A DNA stretch of 6,796 nucleotides, taken from contig JANXXW010000011.1 of NCBI GenBank assembly GCA_025350425.1, forward strand, positions 1 to 6,796, in the 5' to 3' direction. This document shows, piece by piece, positions 1 through 5,824 of this stretch. The notes beneath the pieces were generated by a model, which made no database searches, was not told the DNA's origin, and saw nothing but the letters and a program-made list of their open reading frames with translations. Position 1 is the stretch's first letter. Each line of letters opens with the position of its first letter. Origin of the DNA: Rhodospirillales bacterium (GTDB lineage Bacteria > Pseudomonadota > Alphaproteobacteria > Acetobacterales > Acetobacteraceae). The position numbers and the translations under genes are program-made.

Positions 1-416
1 AGCTCGCACACCATGGTCTGGAAATTCAGTAGCGCCTCCAGCCGGCCCTGCGCGATCTCCGCCTGATACGGCGTGTAGGCCGTGTACCAGCCCGGACTCT
101 CCAGCACGTTCCGCAGGATGACCGGCGGGGTGTGCGTGCCGTGATAGCCTTGCCCGATCAATGACTTCTTCAGCACGTTCCGCCCGGCCAATTCGCGCAG
201 TTCGGCAATGGCGCCGGCCTCGTCGATCGCCGGCGGTAGGTCCATCGCCTGTTGCGTGCGGATCGCGCCCGGAACCGTGCGGTTCGCCAATTCGCCCAGG
301 CTGGCCACGCCCAACACGGCCAACATCCCCGCGATCTCGCTCTCGCTCGGCGCCACGTGACGCGCGACAAACGAATCCCGTGCCTCCAGCGCCGTCAGCT
401 CGGCCAGGACATCCAT
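1..416 (-). CDS. gcvP: Glycine dehydrogenase (decarboxylating), P protein, N-terminal part (partial)
   Basis: This is the PLP-dependent P protein of the cytoplasmic glycine cleavage system. It decarboxylates glycine and passes the aminomethyl group to the lipoyl arm of GcvH. Reading from 416 down gives 138 codons with no stop before the window edge. Family hallmarks are RHVAPSESE at residues 19-27, then MLAVLG and TVPGAIR, the block SLIGQGYHGTHTPPVI at 85-100, and WYTAYTPYQAEIAQGRLEAL at 110-129. The RH-x-x-P N-terminus is typical of the single-chain enzyme (about 950 residues) rather than the split GcvPA/GcvPB form. The PLP lysine lies beyond the window. The ATG (416-414) shares one base with the gcvH stop (TGATG), with a GGAA 8 bases upstream, so translation is probably coupled to gcvH. 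Being third in the riboswitch-led operon, it should be glycine-induced. Only the full-length form is inferred; the family call is firm. Confidence 0.96.
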   Translation of the reverse strand, partial: MDVLAELTALEARDSFVARHVAPSESEIAGMLAVLGVASLGELANRTVPGAIRTQQAMDLPPAIDEAGAIAELRELAGRNVLKKSLIGQGYHGTHTPPVILRNVLESPGWYTAYTPYQAEIAQGRLEALLNFQTMVCE

Positions 417-793
417 CAGGCCGATTCCGCGACAAATTTGTCGTATTGGTCGTGGGTCATCAGTTCGGCGAACGTGGCCGGGTTCGTCAGTTTCAACTTG
501 AAGAACCATCCGCCCGTCGTCGCTTCCCGATTGACCAGCGCCGGGTCCGCCACCAAGGCCACGTTGTGCTCGATCACCTCGCCCTCCAGCGGCGCGTACA
601 CGTCAGACGCCGCCTTCACGCTCTCGACCACGGCGCAGGGCTCGCTGTGCTGCACCGCGCGTCCCGGCTCCGGCAATTCGATGAACACCACATCGCCCAG
701 CGCCTCCTGCGCGTGGTCGGTGATCCCCACGGTCGCGATATCGCCGTCGAGCGACACCCACTCATGTGCCTTGGTAAAACGTGTTTCGGCCAT
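416..793 (-). CDS. gcvH: Glycine cleavage system H protein (lipoyl carrier)
   Basis: This 125-residue protein has the usual length for the family. It is the lipoylated shuttle that carries the aminomethyl intermediate from GcvP to GcvT and is reoxidised by dihydrolipoamide dehydrogenase. The opening MAETRFTKAHEWVSLDGD, the segment GITDHAQEALGDVVFIELPE (residues 23-42) and the lipoylation motif ESVKAASDVYAP with Lys60 are diagnostic, as is TTGGWFFKLKL near residues 92-102. The start is well supported. AGGAG (804-800) sits 6 bases before the ATG, overlapping the end of gcvT, which stops 11 bases upstream. The stop overlaps the gcvP start by one base. A longer reading of this frame runs back under gcvT, but the extra residues are the arginine/proline-rich shadow of that gene. 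Confidence 0.97.
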   Translation of the reverse strand: MAETRFTKAHEWVSLDGDIATVGITDHAQEALGDVVFIELPEPGRAVQHSEPCAVVESVKAASDVYAPLEGEVIEHNVALVADPALVNREATTGGWFFKLKLTNPATFAELMTHDQYDKFVAESA

Positions 794-804
794 GGAACGC
801 TCCT

Positions 805-1968
805 TCAGCGGATATAGCGGTGTGGGACGAACGGCAGCGGCACGACGCGGCCGGGCAGCTTTTGCCCGCGCACCATCAATTCGAGCGGCGTGCCCTCGGC
901 GGCGAGGTCGCGGCGGACGTAGCCCATGGCGATCGGCGCGCTCAACGTCGGCGAGAACCCGCCCGAAGTGACGTTCCCGGCCCGCGTGCCGTCCGTAGCG
1001 CCGATCTCGGTCAATGCCCGTGCCGGCGCGCGGCCATCCGGACGAATGCCCACGCGCATTCGCGGCGGGCCGATCTTCAACTGGTCGCGGATTACCACCT
1101 CGCCCAGGAAGCCGCCCTCCTGGCGCCGCCGCTTGCCGATCACCCAGCCGAGTCCCGCCTCGATCGGCGTGGTCAACTCGTCGAGGTCGGCGCCGTACAG
1201 GCACAGCCCGGCCTCCAGCCGTAGGCTATCCCGCGCGCCCAACCCAGCCGGCTTCACCTCCGGTTCCGCCAGCAGCGCCCGCGCCAGTTCTTCCGCGCGC
1301 TTGGCCGGCACCGAGATCTCGAACCCGTCCTCGCCGGTGTAGCCCGAGCGCGAGACCAGGCACGGCACGCCGGCCACCGCCATCTCGCCCATCCCCAGGA
1401 ACCCCAGCGCGTCGCCCGGAGCAAGCCTGGCGAACACCGCCGCCGCCGCCGGTCCCTGCAACGCCAGCAGCGCCCGGTCCTCGTGCTCCTCCAGGGTCAC
1501 GCCATCCGGCAGCATCCCGATGATGTGCCGAAAATCGGCATCCTTACGGCTGGCATTGGCCACCAGGAACAGCCGCTCGCCAACCCGGCCCACTATCAGA
1601 TCGTCGAGGATGCCGCCCAGCTCGTTGGTCAGCACCGTGTAGCGCTGCCGCATCGGTGCCAATGCCGCGATATCGCTTGGCACCAGCCGCTCCAGCGCCG
1701 CCGTGGCGCCGTGGCCGTGCAAGCTCGCCTGTCCCATGTGCGAAACGTCGAACAGGGACGCCGCCGCGCGACAGTGCAGGTGCTCCGCCATCACGCCCGT
1801 TGGATACTGCAGCGGCATCTCGTAGCCCGCGAACGGCACCATTTTGGCGCCGAGGTCGCGATGCAGTTGGTCCAGCGGCGTGGTTTTGTATGGCTCGAGC
1901 CCGAACGAATCGAACATTTCGTTGATCGGCCCGATCTCGGGTCCGGTCGCTTCTGAGTCACTCGGCAT
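805..1968 (-). CDS. gcvT: Glycine cleavage system T protein (aminomethyltransferase)
   Basis: GcvT releases ammonia from the aminomethyl-lipoyl H protein and transfers the one-carbon unit to tetrahydrofolate, giving 5,10-methylene-THF. From the chosen start it has 387 residues, slightly longer than the usual 365-375. Visible family blocks are TTPLDQLHRDLGAKMVPFAG (about residues 29-48), SLFDVSHMGQ (71-80), GGILDDLIVG with the conserved folate-site aspartate (118-127), LLALQGPAA, SRSGYTGEDGFEI (207-219), GLGARDSLRLEAGLCLYGAD (242-261) and VTSGGFSPTLSAPIAMGYV. Three in-frame ATGs precede the first conserved block, at 2004, 1968 and 1917. I prefer 1968, because GGAG (1982-1979) lies 10 bases upstream. 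ATG 2004 has only a GGCGG at 5 bases and would add 12 unconserved residues. It is the first gene after the glycine riboswitch. The function is certain; the exact start is not. Confidence 0.95.
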   Translation of the reverse strand: MPSDSEATGPEIGPINEMFDSFGLEPYKTTPLDQLHRDLGAKMVPFAGYEMPLQYPTGVMAEHLHCRAAASLFDVSHMGQASLHGHGATAALERLVPSDIAALAPMRQRYTVLTNELGGILDDLIVGRVGERLFLVANASRKDADFRHIIGMLPDGVTLEEHEDRALLALQGPAAAAVFARLAPGDALGFLGMGEMAVAGVPCLVSRSGYTGEDGFEISVPAKRAEELARALLAEPEVKPAGLGARDSLRLEAGLCLYGADLDELTTPIEAGLGWVIGKRRRQEGGFLGEVVIRDQLKIGPPRMRVGIRPDGRAPARALTEIGATDGTRAGNVTSGGFSPTLSAPIAMGYVRRDLAAEGTPLELMVRGQKLPGRVVPLPFVPHRYIR

Positions 1969-1978
1969 ACTGGTCGAA

Positions 1979-1982
1979 CTCC
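1979..1982 (-). promoter_or_regulatory. Ribosome binding site favouring the gcvT start at 1968
   Basis: GGAG lies 10 bases before ATG 1968 and is the best Shine-Dalgarno match ahead of gcvT. The alternative ATG at 2004 sits in a possible hairpin (GCGGC/GCCGC, 2013-1998). The third candidate at 1917 has no clear site. This is the main reason for choosing 1968. Confidence 0.45.
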
Positions 1983-2025
1983 GCGCAAGATCGCTCTGCG
2001 GCATGATCGCCGCCAGACCGGCCCC

Positions 2026-2211
2026 CCTCTGTCACTTGTACCTGAGAGATTCACACGTCCAGTATGGGACGCACTTACTCCGTCGGTGCGGCCGATGCCG
2101 GCCGGCTTTCCAGAGGCTCTTGCTCCCGAAGCGGTCCTTTTGCCTGAGCGTTTCCGGGGACCGGTTGCGCCTTCGGCGGCAGGCCCGAAGGCCTGCGCTC
2201 TCCCGCACGGG
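2026..2211 (-). promoter_or_regulatory. Tandem glycine riboswitch (two aptamers) upstream of gcvT
   Basis: The minus-strand RNA reads as two consecutive glycine aptamers. Aptamer I (about 2211-2125) has P1 as CCCG-U-GCG paired with CGC-UU-CGGG, P2 GAGCG (2200-2196) with CGCUC (2150-2146), a 7-bp P3a hairpin GCAGGCC/GGCCUGC closed by a UUCG loop, the core GCCGAAGGCGCAA, a CCGG/CCGG P3b, and the signature CUCAGGCAAAAGGAC. Aptamer II (about 2116-2026) begins CCUCUGG and ends CAGAGG, which pair as P1. It has the core CACCGACGGAGUAAG, a P3b with GUCC/GGAC, and the signature CUCUCAGGUACAAGUGACAG. Short linker sequence joins them, as in known tandem glycine riboswitches. By family knowledge this is an ON switch for glycine catabolism, which fits the gcvT-gcvH-gcvP genes behind it. 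No terminator hairpin with a U-run follows, so translational control is more likely. Confidence 0.94.
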
Positions 2212-2228
2212 ATAGTTCGAACGCCGAC

Positions 2229-2257
2229 ATCATTACTCATTCCGCCGGGTGGTTCAA
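2229..2257 (-). promoter_or_regulatory. Predicted sigma-70-type promoter for the gcv operon leader
   Basis: TTGAAC (2257-2252) and AATGAT (2234-2229) are separated by exactly 17 bases. They place a start of transcription near 2222, about 10 bases before aptamer I begins. The position, just outside the riboswitch and inside the short gap after the lipoprotein stop, is what a riboswitch-controlled operon needs. It is called from consensus matching only. Confidence 0.5.
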
Positions 2258-2267
2258 CCGCGCCTTT

Positions 2268-2825
2268 TTAACGCGTGCCGCGTGCCCGGTTCGCCGCCAG
2301 CTGCTCGGGCGTCAGCCGGAAGCCCACATAGATCTGATACGCCGCGGCCGATTGCTGCGGATTGACCGGGAAGTTCAACGTGATCTCCTCGCCGCTCAGC
2401 GCCACCGTGTCGATGTTGGACGGGAACGCCACCCCGATCTGATAATCCTGCTCGTCCAGCACGCGGCCGCCCTCGGTCACGCCCACGAAATACTGCAATG
2501 CTGCGCTGCGCCCCACCGCTGCCGGCCCACGCGACACGGCGAAGTTCACGTTCATCTTCGCCACCACCGTTTGCGCGTTCGGGCGGGAGCATTGCGCAGG
2601 CACCGCTGTGATCTTCGCGTCCAGCACCATATCGGTGATGTCACGCCCACTGGGCCGGAACCTGGATAAATCAGCTGCGTCTGGCAGGAGCGTCAGCTCC
2701 GGGCAGGCTGGTGGAAATTTGTCCTCTCCCGCGCAGCCTGCGACGGCAAACAACACGGCAAGCATCGCTGGCCGCAGACCAATGGAACGCAGGGTTATCG
2801 CGATGTCAGACGACACGAACGGCAT
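2268..2825 (-). CDS. Uncharacterised outer-membrane-type lipoprotein
   Basis: This is a 185-residue protein with a lipoprotein signal. The basic N-region (Arg13, Arg18) is followed by the hydrophobic stretch AMLAVLFAVA and the lipobox VAGC, with Cys31 as the predicted lipidated residue. Residue +2 is Ala, so outer-membrane sorting is expected. The mature part contains two more cysteines (41 and 79), possibly disulfide-bonded. It also has phrases that look conserved, such as LLPDAADLSRFRPSGRDITD, NFAVSRGPAAVGR, QYFVGVTEGGRVLDEQDY, FPSNIDTV and YVGFRLTPEQLAANR, and alternating hydrophobic strands suggest a beta-rich domain. I believe I have seen similar proteins in alphaproteobacteria, but I cannot name a function. 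The start at 2825 is chosen for its GGAG 6 bases upstream. The frame extends to 3008 but runs antisense to ispH. Start 2765 lacks a ribosome site. The gene is divergent from ispH and lies just upstream of the gcv promoter. Confidence 0.8.
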   Translation of the reverse strand: MPFVSSDIAITLRSIGLRPAMLAVLFAVAGCAGEDKFPPACPELTLLPDAADLSRFRPSGRDITDMVLDAKITAVPAQCSRPNAQTVVAKMNVNFAVSRGPAAVGRSAALQYFVGVTEGGRVLDEQDYQIGVAFPSNIDTVALSGEEITLNFPVNPQQSAAAYQIYVGFRLTPEQLAANRARGTR

Positions 2826-2831
2826 CCAGTA

Positions 2832-2835
2832 CTCC
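2832..2835 (-). promoter_or_regulatory. Ribosome binding site fixing the lipoprotein start
   Basis: GGAG is followed by a 6-base spacer (TACTGG) and ATG 2825. This separates the real start from the longer open frame reaching 3008 and from ATG 2765, neither of which has a comparable site in a sensible position. Confidence 0.6.
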
Positions 2836-2877
2836 AGGCAGCGTTGGGGCGCATTGTCGCATAAATGTGAGGCGCGC

Positions 2878-2906
2878 ATTGTGAGTGCCGCTCGCTTAGT
2901 GGACAA
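2878..2906 (-). promoter_or_regulatory. Possible promoter for the lipoprotein gene
   Basis: TTGTCC (2906-2901) and CACAAT (2883-2878) have a 17-base spacer, each matching four of six consensus positions. Transcription would start near 2871, leaving a leader of about 46 bases. The elements overlap the translation start region of ispH on the other strand, so the two divergent genes may compete for this short stretch. Weak, consensus-only evidence. Confidence 0.3.
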
Positions 2907-2913
2907 CGGCGCA

Positions 2914-3912
2914 ATGGACAACATGCAACCCACCTCCGCCCCCCTGCCCCGCCTTCGCGTCCTGCTGGCCGGCCCGCGCGGCTTCTGCGCCGGCGTCGAC
3001 CGCGCCATCCGCGTCGTCGAGGAGGCCCTGCGCCGCTACGGTGCCCCGGTCTTCGTCCGCCACGAGATTGTCCATAACCGCTACGTGGTGGAGCAGCTCG
3101 AGCGCCAGGGCGCCGTGTTCGTGGACGAACTCGACGAGGTGCCCGAGGACGGCCACGTCGTGTTCTCCGCCCACGGCGTACCCAAATCGGTGCCCGCCGA
3201 AGCCGAGCGCCGCCACCTCCTGTATCTCGACGCCACCTGCCCCCTCGTCTCCAAGGTCCACCGCGAAGCCGAGCGCCACTTCGCCGGCGGTGGCCCCGAC
3301 ACGCGCCACATCCTCATGATCGGTCACGCCGGCCACCCCGAGGTCGAGGGCACCATGGGCCAACTTCCCGTCGGCGCCATGACGCTGGTGCAGGACGCCG
3401 ACGAAGCCCGTCGCGTGATCCCCATCCGCACCGACCGCCTGGCCTTCATCACCCAAACCACCCTTTCGGTGGACGACACCGCCGAGATCGTCGCCATCCT
3501 GCGCGCGCGCTTCCCCAACATCGAAGGGCCGAAGCGCGAAGACATCTGCTACGCCACCACCAACCGCCAGGCCGCCGTCAAAGCTATCGCGGTGGATTCG
3601 GACCTTGTGCTCGTCATCGGCAGCCCGAACTCGTCGAACTCGTTGCGCCTCCGCGAGGTCGCCGAACGCAGCGGCGCCCGCCGCGCCGTGCTGCTGCCCA
3701 GCTCCGCTGACCTCGACTGGTCCGTGCTGGACGGCGTGCAGACCCTCGGCATCACCGCCGGCGCCTCCGCCCCCGAGATCCTGGTCGAACAACTCCTGGA
3801 GCGCATCGCCACCCGCTACACGCTCGACATCGAGGAGCGGCAGGTGACGCAGGAGGACGTGGTGTTCAAGCTTCCCGTCCCGCTCGCCAGCGCGGACGTG
3901 CTCGCCGTCTAG
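2914..3912 (+). CDS. ispH: 4-hydroxy-3-methylbut-2-enyl diphosphate reductase
   Basis: IspH (LytB) is the last enzyme of the MEP pathway. It reduces HMBPP to IPP and DMAPP using a [4Fe-4S] cluster. From ATG 2914 it has 332 residues, slightly above the usual 310-320. The three cluster cysteines are Cys25 (GPRGFCAGVDRA), Cys109 (DATCPLVSKVH) and Cys212 (DICYATTNRQ). Substrate-site residues are present: His54 (IVHNRYVV), His87 (SAHGVPKSV), His141 and the proton-relay Glu143 (HPEVEGTMGQ), the QTTLSVDDT block at 181-189, SSN at 241-243 region (NSSNS) and Ser285 (AGASAPEIL). The enzyme is intact. The start is ambiguous: an in-frame GTG at 2881 has TGAGG (2868-2872) 8 bases before it and would add 11 residues, while ATG 2914 has only a weak GGA, and ATG 2923 is also possible. 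It heads the ispH-thrB-rnhA cluster; thrB begins 3 bases after its stop. Confidence 0.97.
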   Translation: MDNMQPTSAPLPRLRVLLAGPRGFCAGVDRAIRVVEEALRRYGAPVFVRHEIVHNRYVVEQLERQGAVFVDELDEVPEDGHVVFSAHGVPKSVPAEAERRHLLYLDATCPLVSKVHREAERHFAGGGPDTRHILMIGHAGHPEVEGTMGQLPVGAMTLVQDADEARRVIPIRTDRLAFITQTTLSVDDTAEIVAILRARFPNIEGPKREDICYATTNRQAAVKAIAVDSDLVLVIGSPNSSNSLRLREVAERSGARRAVLLPSSADLDWSVLDGVQTLGITAGASAPEILVEQLLERIATRYTLDIEERQVTQEDVVFKLPVPLASADVLAV

Positions 3913-3915
3913 CCT

Positions 3916-4875
3916 ATGGCCGTCTACACCGAAGTCTCCGACGAGGCGCTTGTTGCCTACCTGGCCGAGTATGACCTCGGCAGCCTCGTCGCCTTTCGCG
4001 GCATTGCCGAAGGCGTGGAGAACAGCAACTTCTCGCTCCGCACCACGACCGGCGACTTCATCCTCACGCTGTATGAACGCCGCGTCGATCCGGTCGAGCT
4101 GCCGTGGTTCCTCGGCCTGATGGAACACCTGGCCGAACGCGGCATCTCCTGCCCGCTGCCGGTCAAGGCGCGCGACGGCGCCGCGTTACGCCAACTCTGC
4201 GGCCGCCATGCCGCCATCACCACTTTCCTGCCCGGCATCTGGCCCCGGCGCGTGCGCCCCGAACATTGCGCCCCACTCGGCACCGCCCTGGCCGCCCTGC
4301 ACGAAGCCGGCGCCGACTATGCGCCGACCCGCCCCAACGCCCTCGGCCCGTCCAGCTGGGCGCCGCTCCTCGCCCGCTGCCTGCCCGACGCCGACGCCAT
4401 CTGGCCCGGCCTCGGGACCGAACTGGAGCGCGCCCATGCGAGGATTCTCGCCACCTGGCCGAACAGCCTCCCGATCGGTCACATCCACGCCGACCTGTTC
4501 CCCGACAACGTCTTCTTCCTCGACGGCCGCCTGTCCGGCCTGATCGACTTCTATTTCGCCGCCACCGACATCCTGGCCTACGACATCGCCGTCTGCATCA
4601 ACGCCTGGTGCTTCGAGCCCGACATCTCCCTCAACGTCACCCGCGCCCGCGCCCTGCTCGCCGCCTACGGCGCCACCCGCCCGCTGCTGGCCGCCGAGCG
4701 CTCCGCCCTCCCGGCGCTATGCCAGGGCGCCGCGTTGCGTTTCGCCCTCACCCGCGTGTTCGACTGGATCAACACGCCAGCCGGCGCCATGGTCACCCGC
4801 AAGGACCCGATGCCCTATATTCGCCGCCTCCGCTTCCATCTGACCGCACAGAACGAACACGCCTATGGCCTCTGA
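3916..4875 (+). CDS. thrB: Homoserine kinase (aminoglycoside phosphotransferase-fold type)
   Basis: This is a 319-residue homoserine kinase of the kinase-like (APH/choline kinase) fold found in many proteobacteria, not the GHMP-type ThrB of E. coli. It phosphorylates homoserine with ATP in threonine synthesis. Evidence includes the N-terminal motif GVENSNFSLRTTTGDFILTLYE (in parts at residues 33-54), LMEHLAERGISCPLPV (68-83), the catalytic loop GHIHADLFPDNVFF with Asp193 and Asn198, and the metal-binding segment GLIDFYFAATD with Asp211. The C-terminal block RFALTRVFDW and the MVTRKDPMPYIRRLRFH ending are also family-typical. There is no good ribosome site. The start lies 3 bases after the ispH stop, which suggests translational coupling. 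The last 11 bases overlap rnhA. Full length, no damage seen. Confidence 0.95.
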   Translation: MAVYTEVSDEALVAYLAEYDLGSLVAFRGIAEGVENSNFSLRTTTGDFILTLYERRVDPVELPWFLGLMEHLAERGISCPLPVKARDGAALRQLCGRHAAITTFLPGIWPRRVRPEHCAPLGTALAALHEAGADYAPTRPNALGPSSWAPLLARCLPDADAIWPGLGTELERAHARILATWPNSLPIGHIHADLFPDNVFFLDGRLSGLIDFYFAATDILAYDIAVCINAWCFEPDISLNVTRARALLAAYGATRPLLAAERSALPALCQGAALRFALTRVFDWINTPAGAMVTRKDPMPYIRRLRFHLTAQNEHAYGL

Positions 4876-5314
4876 AACTCCCGACCCCATCGACATCTGG
4901 ACCGATGGCGGCTGCAAGCCCAACCCCGGCCCGGGCGGCTGGGGCGCCGTGCTCCGCTATAAAGGCCATGTGAGCGAACTGTCCGGCGCCGACCGCGCAA
5001 CCACCAACAACCGCATGGAACTGACCGCCGCCGCCGCCGCGCTGGAATCGCTGAAGCGCCACTGCGAGGTCGTGCTCCACACCGACAGCGAATACGTGCG
5101 CAACGGCATCACCCGCTGGCACACCGGTTGGGTGCGCCGCAACTGGCGCAACGCCGCCGGCGACCCCGTCGCCAACATGGATCTCTGGCGCCGCCTGCTC
5201 GATATCACCGCCAACCACACGGTCGAGTGGCGGTGGGTGCGCGGCCATTCCGGCGATGCGATGAACGAGCGCGCCGACGTGCTGGCGACCGAGGCGCGGC
5301 AGGGATTGGGGTGA
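4865..5314 (+). CDS. rnhA: Ribonuclease HI
   Basis: RNase HI cuts the RNA strand of RNA-DNA hybrids, removing R-loops and RNA primers. The protein has 149 residues, close to the 155 of E. coli. All catalytic residues are visible: Asp14 in IDIWTDGGCKPNPGPGGWG, Glu52 in NNRMELTAA, Asp74 in LHTDSEYVRNGI, His128 in VRGHSGD and Asp138 in NERADVLA. The basic handle region (TRWHTGWVRRNWRNAAGDPV, about 83-102) is present. A run of five alanines (55-59) comes from a GCC-rich stretch and should lie in the helix following the catalytic Glu. The gene starts 11 bases inside thrB with little Shine-Dalgarno signal, so it is probably read through coupling with thrB. Confidence 0.97.
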   Translation: MASETPDPIDIWTDGGCKPNPGPGGWGAVLRYKGHVSELSGADRATTNNRMELTAAAAALESLKRHCEVVLHTDSEYVRNGITRWHTGWVRRNWRNAAGDPVANMDLWRRLLDITANHTVEWRWVRGHSGDAMNERADVLATEARQGLG

Positions 5315-5340
5315 GTGCTCGTTGTAGGTAAAGGCGTCGC

Positions 5341-5727
5341 ATGACCACAGAACTCACCATGCTCGCCTGGGCCATCGTGCTCGGCCTGGTCCACGTCGTG
5401 GCCACCGGCCAGCTGCGCGTCGCCCAGTTCGGTCCCAGCTACGGCATGGGGCCGCGCGACGAGAAAAAGGCGCTCACCGGCATCCCCGCCCGCGTCGAGC
5501 GCGCCTTCGCCAATTACATGCAGACCTTCCCGTTCTTCGCCGCGGCGGTGCTGATCGCCCACGTCGCCGGGCGGCATAGCTGGCTGACCGTGACCGGCGC
5601 CGAACTCTATTTCTGGGCCCGCCTGATCTATGTGCCGCTCTACGCCACTGGCCTTCCCGTGCTGCGCTCCGTGGCGTTTCTCGTGGCCACTCTGGGCATC
5701 GTTCTCATCCTCGTGGCCCTCACATGA
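5341..5727 (+). CDS. MAPEG family membrane protein
   Basis: This is a 128-residue inner-membrane protein with about four predicted helices (near residues 5-22, 62-77, 86-102 and 107-127). The motif RVERAFANYMQTFPFFAA (51-68) matches the MAPEG hallmark R-x-x-R-A-x-x-N-x-x-x-x-x-P, and ARLIYVPLYATGLPVLRS (93-110) matches the second conserved block. MAPEG proteins include glutathione transferases and peroxidases of eicosanoid metabolism. The bacterial members of this size are mostly uncharacterised, so no substrate is proposed. AAAGG lies 6 bases before the ATG, a good ribosome site. It begins 26 bases after rnhA with no terminator between, so it may be the last gene of that transcript, although its role does not obviously connect to the others. 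Confidence 0.9.
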   Translation: MTTELTMLAWAIVLGLVHVVATGQLRVAQFGPSYGMGPRDEKKALTGIPARVERAFANYMQTFPFFAAAVLIAHVAGRHSWLTVTGAELYFWARLIYVPLYATGLPVLRSVAFLVATLGIVLILVALT

Positions 5728-5737
5728 CCGGCGCGAC

Positions 5738-5766
5738 TTGACATTCGAGCCCGCGCGACCTTTCTA
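5738..5766 (+). promoter_or_regulatory. Predicted promoter for tRNA-Trp (and possibly secE-nusG)
   Basis: A perfect TTGACA (5738-5743) is followed after 17 bases by TTTCTA (5761-5766), a poor -10 match. A strong -35 with a relaxed -10 is common in alphaproteobacterial stable-RNA promoters. It lies about 75 bases before the tRNA, directly after the MAPEG gene. I found no other convincing promoter before secE, so secE-nusG may also be read from here. Confidence 0.45.
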
Positions 5767-5824
5767 GCGGCCCCGGACATGGGTTTCAGGCAGCGCACGA
5801 ACTTCACGCATCCTGGAGCCTTCC

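Noticed and set aside
1791..2240. 149-codon minus-strand frame running through the riboswitch into gcvT
   Set aside because: It covers a structured RNA with strong glycine-aptamer signatures and then reads gcvT out of frame. No protein-like conserved motif is seen.
2840..2885. Possible plus-strand promoter for ispH (TTGGGG or TTGTCG with an A/T-rich CATAAAT)
   Set aside because: Spacings (13 bases) or -10 matches (three of six) are too poor to support a call.
2608..2913. Long in-frame extension upstream of ispH
   Set aside because: It runs antisense through the lipoprotein gene and has no IspH-like sequence; the conserved protein begins near LPRLRVLLAGPRGFCAG.
2896..4128. 410-codon open frame on the minus strand opposite ispH and the start of thrB
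   Set aside because: Its protein is rich in Gly, Ala, Val, Asp and His in the manner of an antisense shadow in GC-rich DNA. The opposite strand encodes an intact IspH with every active-site residue.
4104..4973. 289-codon plus-strand frame overlapping thrB and rnhA
   Set aside because: The translation is almost entirely Arg and Pro, a frameshift image of thrB; both thrB and rnhA are intact in their own frames.
5025..5040. GCC trinucleotide run inside rnhA
   Set aside because: It encodes an alanine run after the catalytic Glu in a helix where other RNase HI proteins are also alanine-rich; it needs no special explanation in GC-rich DNA.
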